Source: Sulfuritalea sp. (lineage in GTDB: Bacteria > Pseudomonadota > Gammaproteobacteria > Burkholderiales > Rhodocyclaceae). From it: a DNA stretch of 64,000 bases. Positions 54,439-63,211 of the stretch are shown in pieces. Position numbers and translations under genes: made by a program. Under the pieces are notes generated by a model. It was not told the DNA's origin, ran no database searches, and saw only the letters and a list, made by a program, of their open reading frames with translations. The DNA is taken from assembly GCA_022842325.1 (NCBI GenBank), contig JALHPU010000005.1, positions 62,001 to 126,000 on the forward strand. Direction: 5' to 3'. Positions within the stretch are counted from its first letter, which is position 1; each line of letters begins with the position of its first letter.

Positions 54439-55569
54439 TTACTGCGCAGCCTTGCTCGCGCCCGGCCCGCGTCCGAGGTAGCCTTCGCTTTCTTTCATGG
54501 CGTGGGGGCGAAACACGTCGATCCGCGCAAACCATTGATCCACGAAATAAATCCGGCCATCCTCGTCGACCGCGATGCCCGATGGCAGCATGTACCCGCC
54601 GGGTTTGTCCTGCTCCGAGCGATCGCCGATGAACATCAGCAGTTCGCCGTCCGGGGTGAATATCTGAAAATTGCCGAAGGCCGTATCGGCGACATAGACG
54701 TTGCCATCCCGATCGGTGGCGATTTCCTTGGGTCGGGCGAAGTTGCCGAGCTGCTTGCCGGCCGCGCCGAAGCTCTTGATGAACTTGGCGTCCTTGTCAA
54801 AAATCTGCACGCGGAAATTGCCGCCGTCGACTACGTAGATCCGCCCATCCTTGCCCAGGGCAACGTCGCGCGGCAGATTGAACTCGCCCGGCCCGGTGCC
54901 GCGTTTGCCGATATCGAACAAATGCTCGCCCGTAACACCATTGAATACCCTGACCCGGTGCTGGTCCGAACTGACGCCGCCAATATCGACCACATAGACC
55001 TTGTCGCCACTCTCGGTCACCGTCACGCTCGACAGGCGGTCGAACATCTTGGGGCCACCGAATTTGCGCAGGAACTTGCCTTCGTTGTCGAAGACGACGA
55101 TGCGCTTTTGCGTCGCATCCGCGACGTAGAGATTGCCGGCGCCATCGACGTCGATGCCCAGCGGCTTGGCGATGCGGCCCTCGCCATCCTCGTCACCGAT
55201 CCGGTAGTACCTTTTGCCGGGCACGTCGAACACCTTCACCGCCCTGCCGACCGAGTCGGAGACAAATATCTTGCCCTTGTGCACCACGATCGCATACGGC
55301 TTGGACAGTCGCTCGGCGCGCTCGTCCGAGGTTCCGGTCAATACCCGCTTCAGCGCCGATTGATCGGCCTCCGGCACGACATCGGTACTGGCGCGAATCG
55401 CGCGTTCGTACACGAAACGGGGCTCATCCGGCGGCTCCGGGTAAACCAGCGAGCGGGCAGCCCGCCCGATCTGGTCGATGTCGCGCTTTTGCACCGTCAC
55501 GCAGGCGCTCAGGCCCAGAATACACAGCAACAGTACTACCCGCGTCAGGGCACGAACTTGCGTCTTCAT
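54439..55569 (-). CDS. NHL-repeat lipoprotein
   Basis: The 376-residue precursor has a lipobox (LCILGLSACVT) and six NHL-type blades, for example GKIFVSDSVGRAVKVF, GNLYVADATQKRIVVF, GRIYVVDGGNFRVQIF and GNVYVADTAFGNFQIF. It parallels the lipoprotein at 44136-45218. The blade loops hold many D and G residues; there is no heme motif. Located between two tetraheme genes on the same strand, it may hold or guide the cytochrome at the membrane, as propeller proteins often accompany surface cytochromes. Start ATG 55569. Confidence 0.9.
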   Translation of the reverse strand: MKTQVRALTRVVLLLCILGLSACVTVQKRDIDQIGRAARSLVYPEPPDEPRFVYERAIRASTDVVPEADQSALKRVLTGTSDERAERLSKPYAIVVHKGKIFVSDSVGRAVKVFDVPGKRYYRIGDEDGEGRIAKPLGIDVDGAGNLYVADATQKRIVVFDNEGKFLRKFGGPKMFDRLSSVTVTESGDKVYVVDIGGVSSDQHRVRVFNGVTGEHLFDIGKRGTGPGEFNLPRDVALGKDGRIYVVDGGNFRVQIFDKDAKFIKSFGAAGKQLGNFARPKEIATDRDGNVYVADTAFGNFQIFTPDGELLMFIGDRSEQDKPGGYMLPSGIAVDEDGRIYFVDQWFARIDVFRPHAMKESEGYLGRGPGASKAAQ

Positions 55570-55609
55570 CCATCGACTCCTTGGTCCAGATATTTATAAA
55601 GGATAGCGC

Positions 55610-56401
55610 TTATTTGTCGTGGCAGGTCAAACACAATTGGCTACCCGCGGCAGAAACCCGCAGGAAGGTTTCCGTCTTGGTATGCGGATCGTGACAACTG
55701 CTGCACTCGATGTGCGGCACCGCCATGCCGGATTCCATGCCGGGATCGCTGCTGTTGACGCGCCCATACAGCGGCAGATCGTTGCGCGTGCGACGCGCAG
55801 TGACGCCATTGCGCGACACCCAGAAGACCGCACGATTCTCGACCACTCCTTCGCTGGCCTCGCGAAAATCCTCAACGGAAAGCAGATGCCGGGCGGTACG
55901 AAACGGCGTCGAGGAGTCTGCTTTCGGTATCACGATGGCGCCGCTCGGCGCCGAGTGTCTAAGCGCACCGCGATATGGAACGCCAAACGGATGATCCCTG
56001 GAGGTCGAGCTGATCGTCAAAGCCTGATTGGAGTCGTGACAGGACAGGCATGCCATCGATTGCGAACCGACCGAGGGCTTGCCCAAGCCGAGCCGCCCAA
56101 TGTCATCATAGATGGTAAAGACGAAGCCGTCGACAAGGGACTTCTTCTGCCAGCGCGGAGTCATGGCGCCGCCAGCTCCGTCCGCTCCGAGCGGAAGATC
56201 CCCCTCCTCGTTCAGCGGGGTATGACAAAACACGCAGACCTGCTTTTCGCTGACGCTCTTGTCGCGGGACCTGATCATGTTGTGCGGGGTTTCGCGGACG
56301 TCGCCCGACGCCTGCGCGGCCAACAGAAGGGCACCGAGGCCGACGAGCAGCGATGCGATGATGCTCCGCATCGGGCGGGAAAGCGATCGATATACCTTCA
56401 T
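55610..56401 (-). CDS. Tetraheme c-type cytochrome, paralogue of the 53349 gene
   Basis: The 263-residue precursor has a signal peptide (IIASLLVGLGALLLAAQASG) and CVFCH, CLSCH, CSSCH and CLTCH in the same order and frame as in the gene at 53349. The distal-histidine sequence after CVFCH is TPL rather than TPH, and there are ten histidines in all. So it is a diverged copy. DHPFG and CHDPH are kept. No membrane helix follows. It is probably a periplasmic or surface partner. The ATG at 56401 starts the leftward run that continues to 41339. Confidence 0.9.
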   Translation of the reverse strand: MKVYRSLSRPMRSIIASLLVGLGALLLAAQASGDVRETPHNMIRSRDKSVSEKQVCVFCHTPLNEEGDLPLGADGAGGAMTPRWQKKSLVDGFVFTIYDDIGRLGLGKPSVGSQSMACLSCHDSNQALTISSTSRDHPFGVPYRGALRHSAPSGAIVIPKADSSTPFRTARHLLSVEDFREASEGVVENRAVFWVSRNGVTARRTRNDLPLYGRVNSSDPGMESGMAVPHIECSSCHDPHTKTETFLRVSAAGSQLCLTCHDK

Positions 56402-56602
56402 TTTTCAACACGCAGTTCGGCGGAGGAGCCACCACCGCCGCCACAACCAATCGGGCGAACCAGCGCCGTGGGGTAAAGCCATGGCAACACAACCGCGCAA
56501 GTTGCCGGTTGCTGACAAATCTGCATGTGTTCGCGCTGCGGCATCAATAAGTCAATTTTCATTTGTCATTAAACCAAACCTGCCGCATATGCTGTATCCG
56601 GC

Positions 56603-56980
56603 CTAGCGCCTTTTCGCCACCCGCGCCTGACCCGTCTGGCCGGTAATCGCTTCGAGCATGTAATCCAGGCCTGCGGCCGCCTGCTCATCGGAAATCGACG
56701 CATTGCCGCCCTTCGGCGGCATGCCGCCCTTGCCACGCAGCACCGCATTCAGCAACGCTTGCCGTCCGAGGGACAAGCGCGGCTCCCACTCGGTCTGATT
56801 GTCAACCCGCGGCGCCATCGCCACGCCATGGACATGGCACAAAGCACAGTTCTGCACAAATACTTCGCGTCCGGTTGACCTGTCTGCTGCCACCGCGACA
56901 CCATCCGCGAGTCCGAGCGAAATCATCCACATGGCCAGCGGAGTCAAAACCAGTAGAAGTCGAATTCCAACCGAACCCAT
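56603..56980 (-). CDS. Monoheme c-type cytochrome (cytochrome c5-like)
   Basis: The 125-residue precursor has a signal peptide and one CALCH motif, with KGGMPPKGGNASISDEQ downstream providing a likely methionine ligand. This is the same domain as the N-terminal part of the fusion at 48058. A basic tail (ARVAKRR) ends it. Start: ATG 56980. It lies on the same strand as the tetraheme gene, about 200 bases upstream of it. It is probably a periplasmic carrier. Confidence 0.87.
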   Translation of the reverse strand: MGSVGIRLLLVLTPLAMWMISLGLADGVAVAADRSTGREVFVQNCALCHVHGVAMAPRVDNQTEWEPRLSLGRQALLNAVLRGKGGMPPKGGNASISDEQAAAGLDYMLEAITGQTGQARVAKRR

Positions 56981-57172
56981 TTTAGTATGCAATGCCTCCA
57001 CGACCTGCCGGAAACCAGCCAATGACGCAGACTTGTTTAGAGATAAAGTTACGCAAGAATCACACCAGACCAATTTTCAGGCGCGATACCTGCTTCCGCG
57101 ATTGCGGCAGGGCATGAATTGGCTCTACCATGTACGCCTTGTGCAAACAAATCCACGGAGCACTGCTCGGCC

Positions 57173-58249
57173 ATGACTGTCACCCCGTTGCAACATTTAG
57201 GTTTTATTGCCAGGATCGTTTTCGCTGCCCTTGCCTTTGGGGCGATTGTTCCTGCTGCGGCTCTGGCCGGCAAGCACGACGCCAAAGGTGCCGAGTCAAG
57301 GCCCGACGCGATTTACCACAATTACTGCTCGGTCTGCCACGGTGACCGGGGTGACGGCCGCAGTCGGGCAAGAAACAGCCTGAATCCACCGCCGCGAGAC
57401 TTCACCGCCGCCGGCGAATTGAACCGTGAGACCATGATCATCATTACCGCGCACGGAAAATCGGGAACTGCAATGGTCGGCTGGAAAACCCAGCTTAGCG
57501 CGGCGGAGATCGAGGGAGTGGTTGACTACATTCGCCAAACTTTTATGGTCGTCGCGCTGGATCCCCGACTGCAGCGCGGCAAGGCAGTCTATGCCCAGAA
57601 CTGCATTGCCTGCCACGGCGCGCAAGGGCAGGGCAGCAGTCTGCCGATCGGCGGCTCGAAACCGGCACGCGATCTGGCGTCACCTCAGGCGCGGGCGGAA
57701 CTGACCCGCGAACGCATGATCTCTTCGGTAACAATGGGTCGTGCCGGAACGGCGATGGCGGGATTTGGCGGTCGCCTGCCGGCACCTGATATCGAGGCCG
57801 TGGTTGATTACGTGCGCAGCGCCATCATGGTGCCGCATACCGAAATCTCCGGCACCGATGCCCACGCCGGGCGAAAGGGATCCCAAGTCCCTGCCAAGAA
57901 GGCCTCTGGCGCCGACATGAAACAACCCATGCCCAACGGACTAAAAGGCGACGCGGTTGCCGGCGGCCGCTTTTATATGGCGAACTGTGCGACTTGCCAT
58001 GGCGCCAAAGGCGACGGCAAGGGACCCCGTGCCTACTTCATCATGCCGAAACCGCGGAATTTCGTCGATCCGGCCTACAGTTCGGGGGCCAACCGGCCGG
58101 CTATCTTCGCCACAACCTCGGTCGGCCGCCTTGGCACGGAAATGCCTGCATGGAACAAGGTACTTACCGACCAGGAAATCGCCAACGTATCGGAGTTCGT
58201 CTTTCAGCGTTTCATTTTGCCGCGACAGAAACAACCCAAGATCAAGTAG
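57173..58249 (+). CDS. Triheme c-type cytochrome (three monoheme domains)
   Basis: The 358-residue precursor has a signal peptide (IVFAALAFGAIVPAAALAG) and three class I cytochrome c domains, each with one motif: CSVCH, CIACH and CATCH. Each domain repeats the pattern HGxxGxG ... GTAM ... I/V-x-x-V-x-D/E-Y/F-(V/I)-R. GTAM/GTEM segments supply candidate methionine ligands. A Lys/Ala/Ser linker separates domains two and three. It is divergent from the c5-like gene and heads a plus-strand run of four cytochrome/protease genes. Confidence 0.9.
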   Translation: MTVTPLQHLGFIARIVFAALAFGAIVPAAALAGKHDAKGAESRPDAIYHNYCSVCHGDRGDGRSRARNSLNPPPRDFTAAGELNRETMIIITAHGKSGTAMVGWKTQLSAAEIEGVVDYIRQTFMVVALDPRLQRGKAVYAQNCIACHGAQGQGSSLPIGGSKPARDLASPQARAELTRERMISSVTMGRAGTAMAGFGGRLPAPDIEAVVDYVRSAIMVPHTEISGTDAHAGRKGSQVPAKKASGADMKQPMPNGLKGDAVAGGRFYMANCATCHGAKGDGKGPRAYFIMPKPRNFVDPAYSSGANRPAIFATTSVGRLGTEMPAWNKVLTDQEIANVSEFVFQRFILPRQKQPKIK

Positions 58250-58255
58250 TTGCAT

Positions 58256-59233
58256 ATGAAGGTACGTGCCATCGCCGCCGTTCTGGCGGCGTTGTCTCTT
58301 CCAACCAGCGCGACTCCCGTGCCCGACGTGATGGCCGAGGGCCGCGCGATTTACAACTTCCGCTGCTATTTTTGTCACGGCTATTCGGGCAATGCGAAAA
58401 CCGTCGCTGCCAGCTTTCTGGCTCCGCCCCCGACAGACTTCACAAAGGCGTCGGAGACCAGTTTGCCGGAAGCGAAAATCATCGCCACTGTGCAGACCGG
58501 CAGGCCCGGAACGGCGATGAAGTCATTCAGCTCGATATTGTCGGATAAAGAGACGCGTTCCGTGGCGCGCTTTGTCTTTGACGAGTTTGTCGTCAGGAAG
58601 GCTGCCAACACCCAATACCATACGGCTGAAAACGGTTGGCCGAATCATGAGCGCTACCGCATGGCCTTCCCGTTTGCGACCGGTGAAATTCCTCTCGCGC
58701 AACCCTGGGAAACGCTTAGCGCAGAGCAAGCGCGTGGCAAGCGGCTGTTTCTCGAAACCTGCGTCACCTGCCACGACCGCGGCGCCCCGGCGACTCAGGA
58801 TCTGCCATGGGAGGCCCGCCCGCTCTCCTACCCACGCAACAACTTTTCATACACGGTCCCGCAAAAGGTCGATGCCACGACCAGCGCCAGTCCCTATGCG
58901 CTGCACGATATCCCGCCGAAGCTGAAACGCCTGACCCGGACGGAAAGAAAGGGCGAGAAACTGTTTCAGTCAAACTGCGCCTTCTGTCACGCCGCGGACG
59001 GGACCGGCAAGAACTGGATCGGCAGCTTTCTCGAACCGCATCCACGCAACCTGCGCGATGCCGAGTTCATGAGTCGCATCACGCGGCAGCACTTCGTCGG
59101 CATAGTCCGCGAAGGCTTGCCTGACACCTCGATGCCTGCCTGGAAAAATGTGCTGTCCGCAGCGGAAATAGAGTCCGTTGCGGATTACGTCAATCGGGCT
59201 TTCCACCCGCTGCATAAAGCGCCGACGAAATAA
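58256..59233 (+). CDS. Triheme c-type cytochrome (three monoheme domains)
   Basis: The 325-residue precursor has a short signal peptide (AIAAVLAALSLPTSATP) and three cytochrome c domains with CYFCH, CVTCH and CAFCH. The first and third resemble those of the upstream gene (GTAM and TSMPAW segments). The middle domain, with CVTCHDRGAPATQDLPW, is different. The ATG at 58256 lies 6 bases after the upstream stop, so the two are coexpressed. It is probably a periplasmic partner of that cytochrome. Confidence 0.9.
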   Translation: MKVRAIAAVLAALSLPTSATPVPDVMAEGRAIYNFRCYFCHGYSGNAKTVAASFLAPPPTDFTKASETSLPEAKIIATVQTGRPGTAMKSFSSILSDKETRSVARFVFDEFVVRKAANTQYHTAENGWPNHERYRMAFPFATGEIPLAQPWETLSAEQARGKRLFLETCVTCHDRGAPATQDLPWEARPLSYPRNNFSYTVPQKVDATTSASPYALHDIPPKLKRLTRTERKGEKLFQSNCAFCHAADGTGKNWIGSFLEPHPRNLRDAEFMSRITRQHFVGIVREGLPDTSMPAWKNVLSAAEIESVADYVNRAFHPLHKAPTK

Positions 59234-59336
59234 GGGTCCGGGCCGCCAACTTTGGCCAGAATCACTCTCGACCACCCTCATTGCCGAGGCAGGCAAAGGG
59301 CATTCGCATGAAACCATTCGTCGAGATTGCACAATA

Positions 59337-60146
59337 ATGCTCCGCGCAAAGCTTGCGACCAAAGTTGCCGCCGAAGCATTGACCGTAATCTTCTTGGTGA
59401 CCGGCTGTGCCGTGCGCGGTTTGCAGGAGGAGCGCGACCTGTCGCGTCCCCGCGGCGACAGCGCAGCATCTTCCCACGGCGAGATCGCAGTCTGGCGTCT
59501 GGACGAATTGGCAAAGCTTGACCAGGCGGTGATCCTGCTGCGCGACCAGCAAGGTATCCATGGAACTGTCGAAACAAGGCTGCTGCAACGCATTCATGCA
59601 ACCGGAGAGCGGATCGTGCGGGCAGCCGGCGATGGCTCGAAGCCAGAGATTGTGATACTGGCATCCCTCTCGGTCAATGCCTTCGCCTATTTCAATGGCA
59701 CCCAGCCGACAATTGCATTGAGTCTGGGCATGATCCGCCTGCTCTCCGGCGACGAGGATGCCTGGGCCGCACTGCTCGGTCATGAACTTGCCCACCTTCG
59801 GCTCGATCACATCCGGGCGATGCAGGACCGTCGCGAAAAAGCCGAAGTCACCAGTTCCGTCGCCGGAGCGATCCTGTCAGTGATCGGATTGCCCTTCGCC
59901 AGCATCGCCGCCGATGCGACCACCGCGTTGGCCGAGCGCGCCTACAGCCGCGGCGATGAACGCGAAGCAGACCGCGTCGGGCTGCAATACATGCGCCAGG
60001 CAGGCTTTGCCGACGCCGGGGCCATCAGCCTGCAGCAACGTCTGCTGACAACTCGCGGTAGCGCTCCTATTCCTTTCTTGAGTACCCATCCCAGCGGCGA
60101 AGATCGGATCGAGCAACTTCGGCAATTGATGCGCAATGGCGACTGA
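59337..60146 (+). CDS. M48-family metalloprotease lipoprotein
   Basis: The 269-residue precursor has a lipobox (VIFLVTGCAV). A zinc protease domain follows with HELAHLRLDH (HExxH) near residue 150 and the third ligand glutamate in GDEREADRVGLQYM. These are the M48 hallmarks seen in BepA/LoiP-type outer-membrane quality-control proteases. It could trim or clear misfolded barrel or cytochrome proteins. The start is the ATG at 59337; the open frame upstream is not signal-like. It lies between two cytochrome genes. Confidence 0.9.
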   Translation: MLRAKLATKVAAEALTVIFLVTGCAVRGLQEERDLSRPRGDSAASSHGEIAVWRLDELAKLDQAVILLRDQQGIHGTVETRLLQRIHATGERIVRAAGDGSKPEIVILASLSVNAFAYFNGTQPTIALSLGMIRLLSGDEDAWAALLGHELAHLRLDHIRAMQDRREKAEVTSSVAGAILSVIGLPFASIAADATTALAERAYSRGDEREADRVGLQYMRQAGFADAGAISLQQRLLTTRGSAPIPFLSTHPSGEDRIEQLRQLMRNGD

Positions 60147-60209
60147 AGCACTGGAACAGGGATCGATTCTGATCCAGAATGGTGGCTCACACCGACGGGG
60201 GACCACGCG

Positions 60210-60818
60210 ATGAGGTTGGCATTGAAATGGATGATGGCACTGCTTGCCGTTGCCGCAACGTGCAGCGCTGCCTCAGCCACCACCAGTTCAAAACGCATCA
60301 ACGACATCGTCAACACTCGCTGCAGCACATGTCACGGCCCGACGGGGCAGAGTTCGAATGCGGAGTTTCCAAAACTGGCGGGGCAGAATGCCGATTATCT
60401 GATTCGACAAATGTTCAATTTCAAGAGTCGGGCGCGCAAGAGCAATGAAATGGAAAAGGAGATGGCCGGCCTTTCGGGCAACGATATCGAGGAACTGGCG
60501 AGCTATTTCAGCCTTCAGCAACTGGTACCGGTGCCCCGGCAGGACAAGGCTCTGATCGAAGCCGGGCGCAGCTTATATATGGCGGGGGATCCGGAAAGGG
60601 GAATTTCGGCCTGTGCCGTCTGTCACGGACCCAAAGCACGTGGCGGGAAACTGTTGCCCCGCCTCGCCGGGCAACATGCCAAATATCTGGAACTGCAGTT
60701 GCGCAATTTTTTGGAACACTCTCGCACCACGGACCAGATGTTGATGCATTCAGTCGCATCGAAAATGACTGATGACGAGATATTGGCTGTCAGTTATTTT
60801 CTATCGGGTCTGGACTGA
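60210..60818 (+). CDS. Diheme cytochrome c4-family protein
   Basis: The 202-residue precursor has a signal peptide (MMALLAVAATCSAASA) and two domains, each with one heme motif (CSTCH, CAVCH) and the c4 landmarks FPKLAGQNADYLIRQM and LPRLAGQHAKYLELQL. The methionines near KEMAGLS and HSVASKM are candidate axial ligands. Cytochrome c4 transfers electrons between bc1-type complexes and oxidases in the periplasm. It is related to, but distinct from, the gene at 24139. Confidence 0.93.
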   Translation: MRLALKWMMALLAVAATCSAASATTSSKRINDIVNTRCSTCHGPTGQSSNAEFPKLAGQNADYLIRQMFNFKSRARKSNEMEKEMAGLSGNDIEELASYFSLQQLVPVPRQDKALIEAGRSLYMAGDPERGISACAVCHGPKARGGKLLPRLAGQHAKYLELQLRNFLEHSRTTDQMLMHSVASKMTDDEILAVSYFLSGLD

Positions 60819-60853
60819 GCTGACCCGAACCGTTCATTCCGGATAACGCCAGC

Positions 60854-61345
60854 ATGAAAACCCTGCTCATCGTGTACCACTCGATGACTGGCGGTACCGA
60901 ACAAATGACGCGCGCCGCAGCGGATGGTGCAGCTGCTGAAAACGGCGTATCGGTGCGTCGTTTGCACGCCTCCGTGGCCCAGGCGGATGACGTAATCGAT
61001 GCCGATGCCTATGTCTTTGCCACACCGGAGAACCTGGCGGCGATCTCGGGGCTGATGAAGGATTTCTTCGATCGCTGCTATTACCCGGCACTCGACCGGA
61101 TCAACGGCCGGCCTTATGCAACGCTGATCTGTGCCGGCAGCGACGGACAAAATGCCGCGCGGCAGATCGGGCGCATCGCCACCGGCTGGCGCCTGCGGCC
61201 GATTGCAGAAGCACTGATCGTCTGTACTCGCGCGCAGACACCCGAGCAGATACTTGCACCGAAAACTATCGACGCGGTTGATCTGCTGCGCTGCAAGGAA
61301 CTGGGAATCACTCTGGCGACTGGGCTCGCCTTGGGCGTATTCTGA
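60854..61345 (+). CDS. Flavodoxin-like / NAD(P)H-dependent FMN reductase-like protein
   Basis: The 163-residue cytoplasmic protein starts KTLLIVYHSMTGGTEQMTRA, a flavodoxin-fold phosphate-binding loop. The FATPENLAAISGLMKDFFDRCYY segment places it among flavodoxin-like quinone or FMN reductases rather than true flavodoxin. FMN binding is expected. The gene is the last on the plus strand before a terminator-like hairpin. Its substrate and partner are unknown. Confidence 0.8.
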   Translation: MKTLLIVYHSMTGGTEQMTRAAADGAAAENGVSVRRLHASVAQADDVIDADAYVFATPENLAAISGLMKDFFDRCYYPALDRINGRPYATLICAGSDGQNAARQIGRIATGWRLRPIAEALIVCTRAQTPEQILAPKTIDAVDLLRCKELGITLATGLALGVF

Positions 61346-61362
61346 GGAGGGACAAAGACAAA

Positions 61363-61381
61363 CCCCGGCACACCGCCGGGG
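61363..61381. terminator. GC-rich hairpin between convergent genes
   Basis: CCCCGGC (61363-61369) and GCCGGGG (61375-61381) form a perfect seven-base stem with a five-base loop. It lies between the flavodoxin-like gene and lysC, which converge. On the minus strand the hairpin is followed by a T-rich stretch, so it best fits lysC, and may serve both. Confidence 0.65.
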
Positions 61382-61416
61382 CTGGTCTGGACAAAACGGA
61401 AAGCGGCGAGCGAGTG

Positions 61417-62655
61417 TCAGGCCGGCTGATCGAGCTCGAAGGCCCGATGCAGTACCCGCACCGCCAGTTCGAGATATTTCTCGTCGACCACCACCGAAAT
61501 CTTGATCTCGGAAGTCGAAATCATCTGGATGTTGATGCCTTCCTCGGCCAGGGTGCGAAACATCTTGCTGGCAACGCCGGGATGGGACCGCATGCCGACG
61601 CCGACGGCGGATACCTTGCAGATCTTGTTGTCGCCCTCGATGGCGCGCGCGCCGATGTGCGGTTTGATCTGATCTTCCAGAAGCTTCTTGGTACGGGCGA
61701 ACTCACTGCGATTGACCGTAAAGGAAAAGTCAGTGGTGCCATCGTGACCGACGTTCTGAATGATCATGTCGACATCGATGTTGGCATCGGCGATCGGCCC
61801 GAGGATCTGGTAGGCGATGCCGGGGCGGTCGGGCACGCCGAGCACGGTAAGCTTGGCCTCGTCGCGGTTGAAGGCGATGCCGGAAATGATCGGTTGTTCC
61901 ATGTTGGTGTCTTCCTCAAGAGTGATGAGCGTGCCGCTGGTCTCCTGTCCCTCCTCCTCGAAGCTGGAGAGCACGCGCAGCTTGACCTTGTACTTGCCGG
62001 CGAATTCGACGGAGCGGATCTGCAGCACCTTGGAGCCGAGGCTGGCCATTTCGAGCATTTCCTCGAAGGTGATGCGCTCCAGCTTTCTCGCTTCCGGCAC
62101 GATGCGCGGATCGGTGGTATAGACGCCGTCGACGTCGGTGTAGATCTGGCATTCGTCTGCCGTCAGCGCCGCCGCCAGCGCCACCGCCGAGGTATCCGAG
62201 CCGCCGCGGCCCAGTGTCGTGATGTTGCCGTCGGCATCGACACCCTGGAAGCCGGCGACGATGATCACGGCGTCGTCGTCGAGGTCGCGCCGGATATTGG
62301 CGTCGTCGATCTCGAGAATCCGTGCCTTGGTGAAGGTACTGTCGGTAAGTACCTTTACCTGGCCGCCGGTGTAGCTCTTGGCCTTGAGACCGAGATCCCT
62401 GATCGCCATTGCCAGCAGGGCGATGGTGACCTGCTCGCCGGTGGAAATCATCACATCGAGTTCGCGGGCGTCGGGCTGCGGCGAAACATCCTTGGCCAGA
62501 GCGATCAGGCGATTGGTTTCACCGCTCATGGCGGAAACCACCACCACCAGTTGATGTCCCTGAGCTTTCCAGCGCGCGACCCGCTTGGCGACATTGCGAA
62601 TGCGATCGGGCGAACCCATCGATGTGCCGCCGTATTTCTGAACAATCAAAGCCAT
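61417..62655 (-). CDS. lysC: Aspartokinase
   Basis: The 412-residue enzyme phosphorylates aspartate in the first step of lysine, threonine and methionine synthesis. KYGGTSMGS starts the kinase domain; the substrate and ATP sites are seen at GRGGSDTSAVALAA and TDVDGVYTTDPRI. Two ACT domains (residues about 265-410) mediate feedback control. The length fits the single-chain bacterial form. The gene is complete, with its ATG at 62655. It does not belong to the electron-transfer locus. Confidence 0.96.
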   Translation of the reverse strand: MALIVQKYGGTSMGSPDRIRNVAKRVARWKAQGHQLVVVVSAMSGETNRLIALAKDVSPQPDARELDVMISTGEQVTIALLAMAIRDLGLKAKSYTGGQVKVLTDSTFTKARILEIDDANIRRDLDDDAVIIVAGFQGVDADGNITTLGRGGSDTSAVALAAALTADECQIYTDVDGVYTTDPRIVPEARKLERITFEEMLEMASLGSKVLQIRSVEFAGKYKVKLRVLSSFEEEGQETSGTLITLEEDTNMEQPIISGIAFNRDEAKLTVLGVPDRPGIAYQILGPIADANIDVDMIIQNVGHDGTTDFSFTVNRSEFARTKKLLEDQIKPHIGARAIEGDNKICKVSAVGVGMRSHPGVASKMFRTLAEEGINIQMISTSEIKISVVVDEKYLELAVRVLHRAFELDQPA

Positions 62656-62781
62656 TGCTGTGCTCAGTCAGTTGGAAAACCATAGATTTTACCTGATAGT
62701 CGCCGGCACCAAACGAAGCATCCGGCAATAACCATTGCACAGGTCAAGTTATACCTACGTACTAATGTCACAACAATTTTC

Positions 62782-62810
62782 TTGTATGGCGAAACGATTT
62801 GTCCTATAGT
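62782..62810 (+). promoter_or_regulatory. Sigma-70-type promoter of the HTH regulator
   Basis: TTGTAT (62782-62787) and TATAGT (62805-62810) are exactly 17 bases apart in the AT-rich gap between lysC and the regulator gene. It would give a leader of about 80 bases. Confidence 0.6.
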
Positions 62811-62843
62811 TCGATGCATATTACTTCGGTAATAGTCCCTCGG

Positions 62844-62874
62844 GTCCGGATTATCCCGTTGTACTTACCCGGAC
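62844..62874. promoter_or_regulatory. Inverted repeat, possible operator
   Basis: GTCCGG (62844-62849) and CCGGAC (62869-62874) form an inverted repeat with arm centres about 25 bases apart, downstream of the likely promoter and 25 bases before the regulator start codon. It could be an autoregulatory site of the HTH protein. Confidence 0.35.
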
Positions 62875-62898
62875 ATAATAATTTCATGGAGCAAGCAG

Positions 62899-63192
62899 AT
62901 GAAAGCAAACAGCAAAATCGAAGCCCGCGATATCCGTCGCAAGCTGGGCATGAATCAACAGCAGTTCTGGTCGCAACTGGGTGTGACCCAGAGCGGCGGC
63001 TCGCGTTACGAGAGCGGTCGCAACATGCCGCGGCCGGTGCAGCAGCTGCTGCGTCTGGTCCATGTCGAACAGATCGACATCCAGAAAATCAGGCGCGAAG
63101 ATTACGAAGTCGTCGAGTATCTGCGCGCGGCAAAGCCGGCCCTGTTCAAGGATCTGAAAAAGGAAGCCAAGGCCGCCGCCAAGGGCAAATAA
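62899..63192 (+). CDS. Small XRE-like helix-turn-helix transcriptional regulator
   Basis: The 97-residue protein has an XRE-type helix-turn-helix near residues 15-45 (RRKLGMNQQQFWSQLGVTQSGGSRYESGR) and a C-terminal part rich in Lys and Ala. The SRYESGR segment is a common marker of this fold. It has no ligand domain, so it may act as a stand-alone repressor. GGAG lies upstream of the ATG at 62899. It is transcribed divergently from lysC. Targets are unknown. Confidence 0.82.
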   Translation: MKANSKIEARDIRRKLGMNQQQFWSQLGVTQSGGSRYESGRNMPRPVQQLLRLVHVEQIDIQKIRREDYEVVEYLRAAKPALFKDLKKEAKAAAKGK

Positions 63193-63211
63193 GAAACCTG
63201 GCGCTCCGGCC

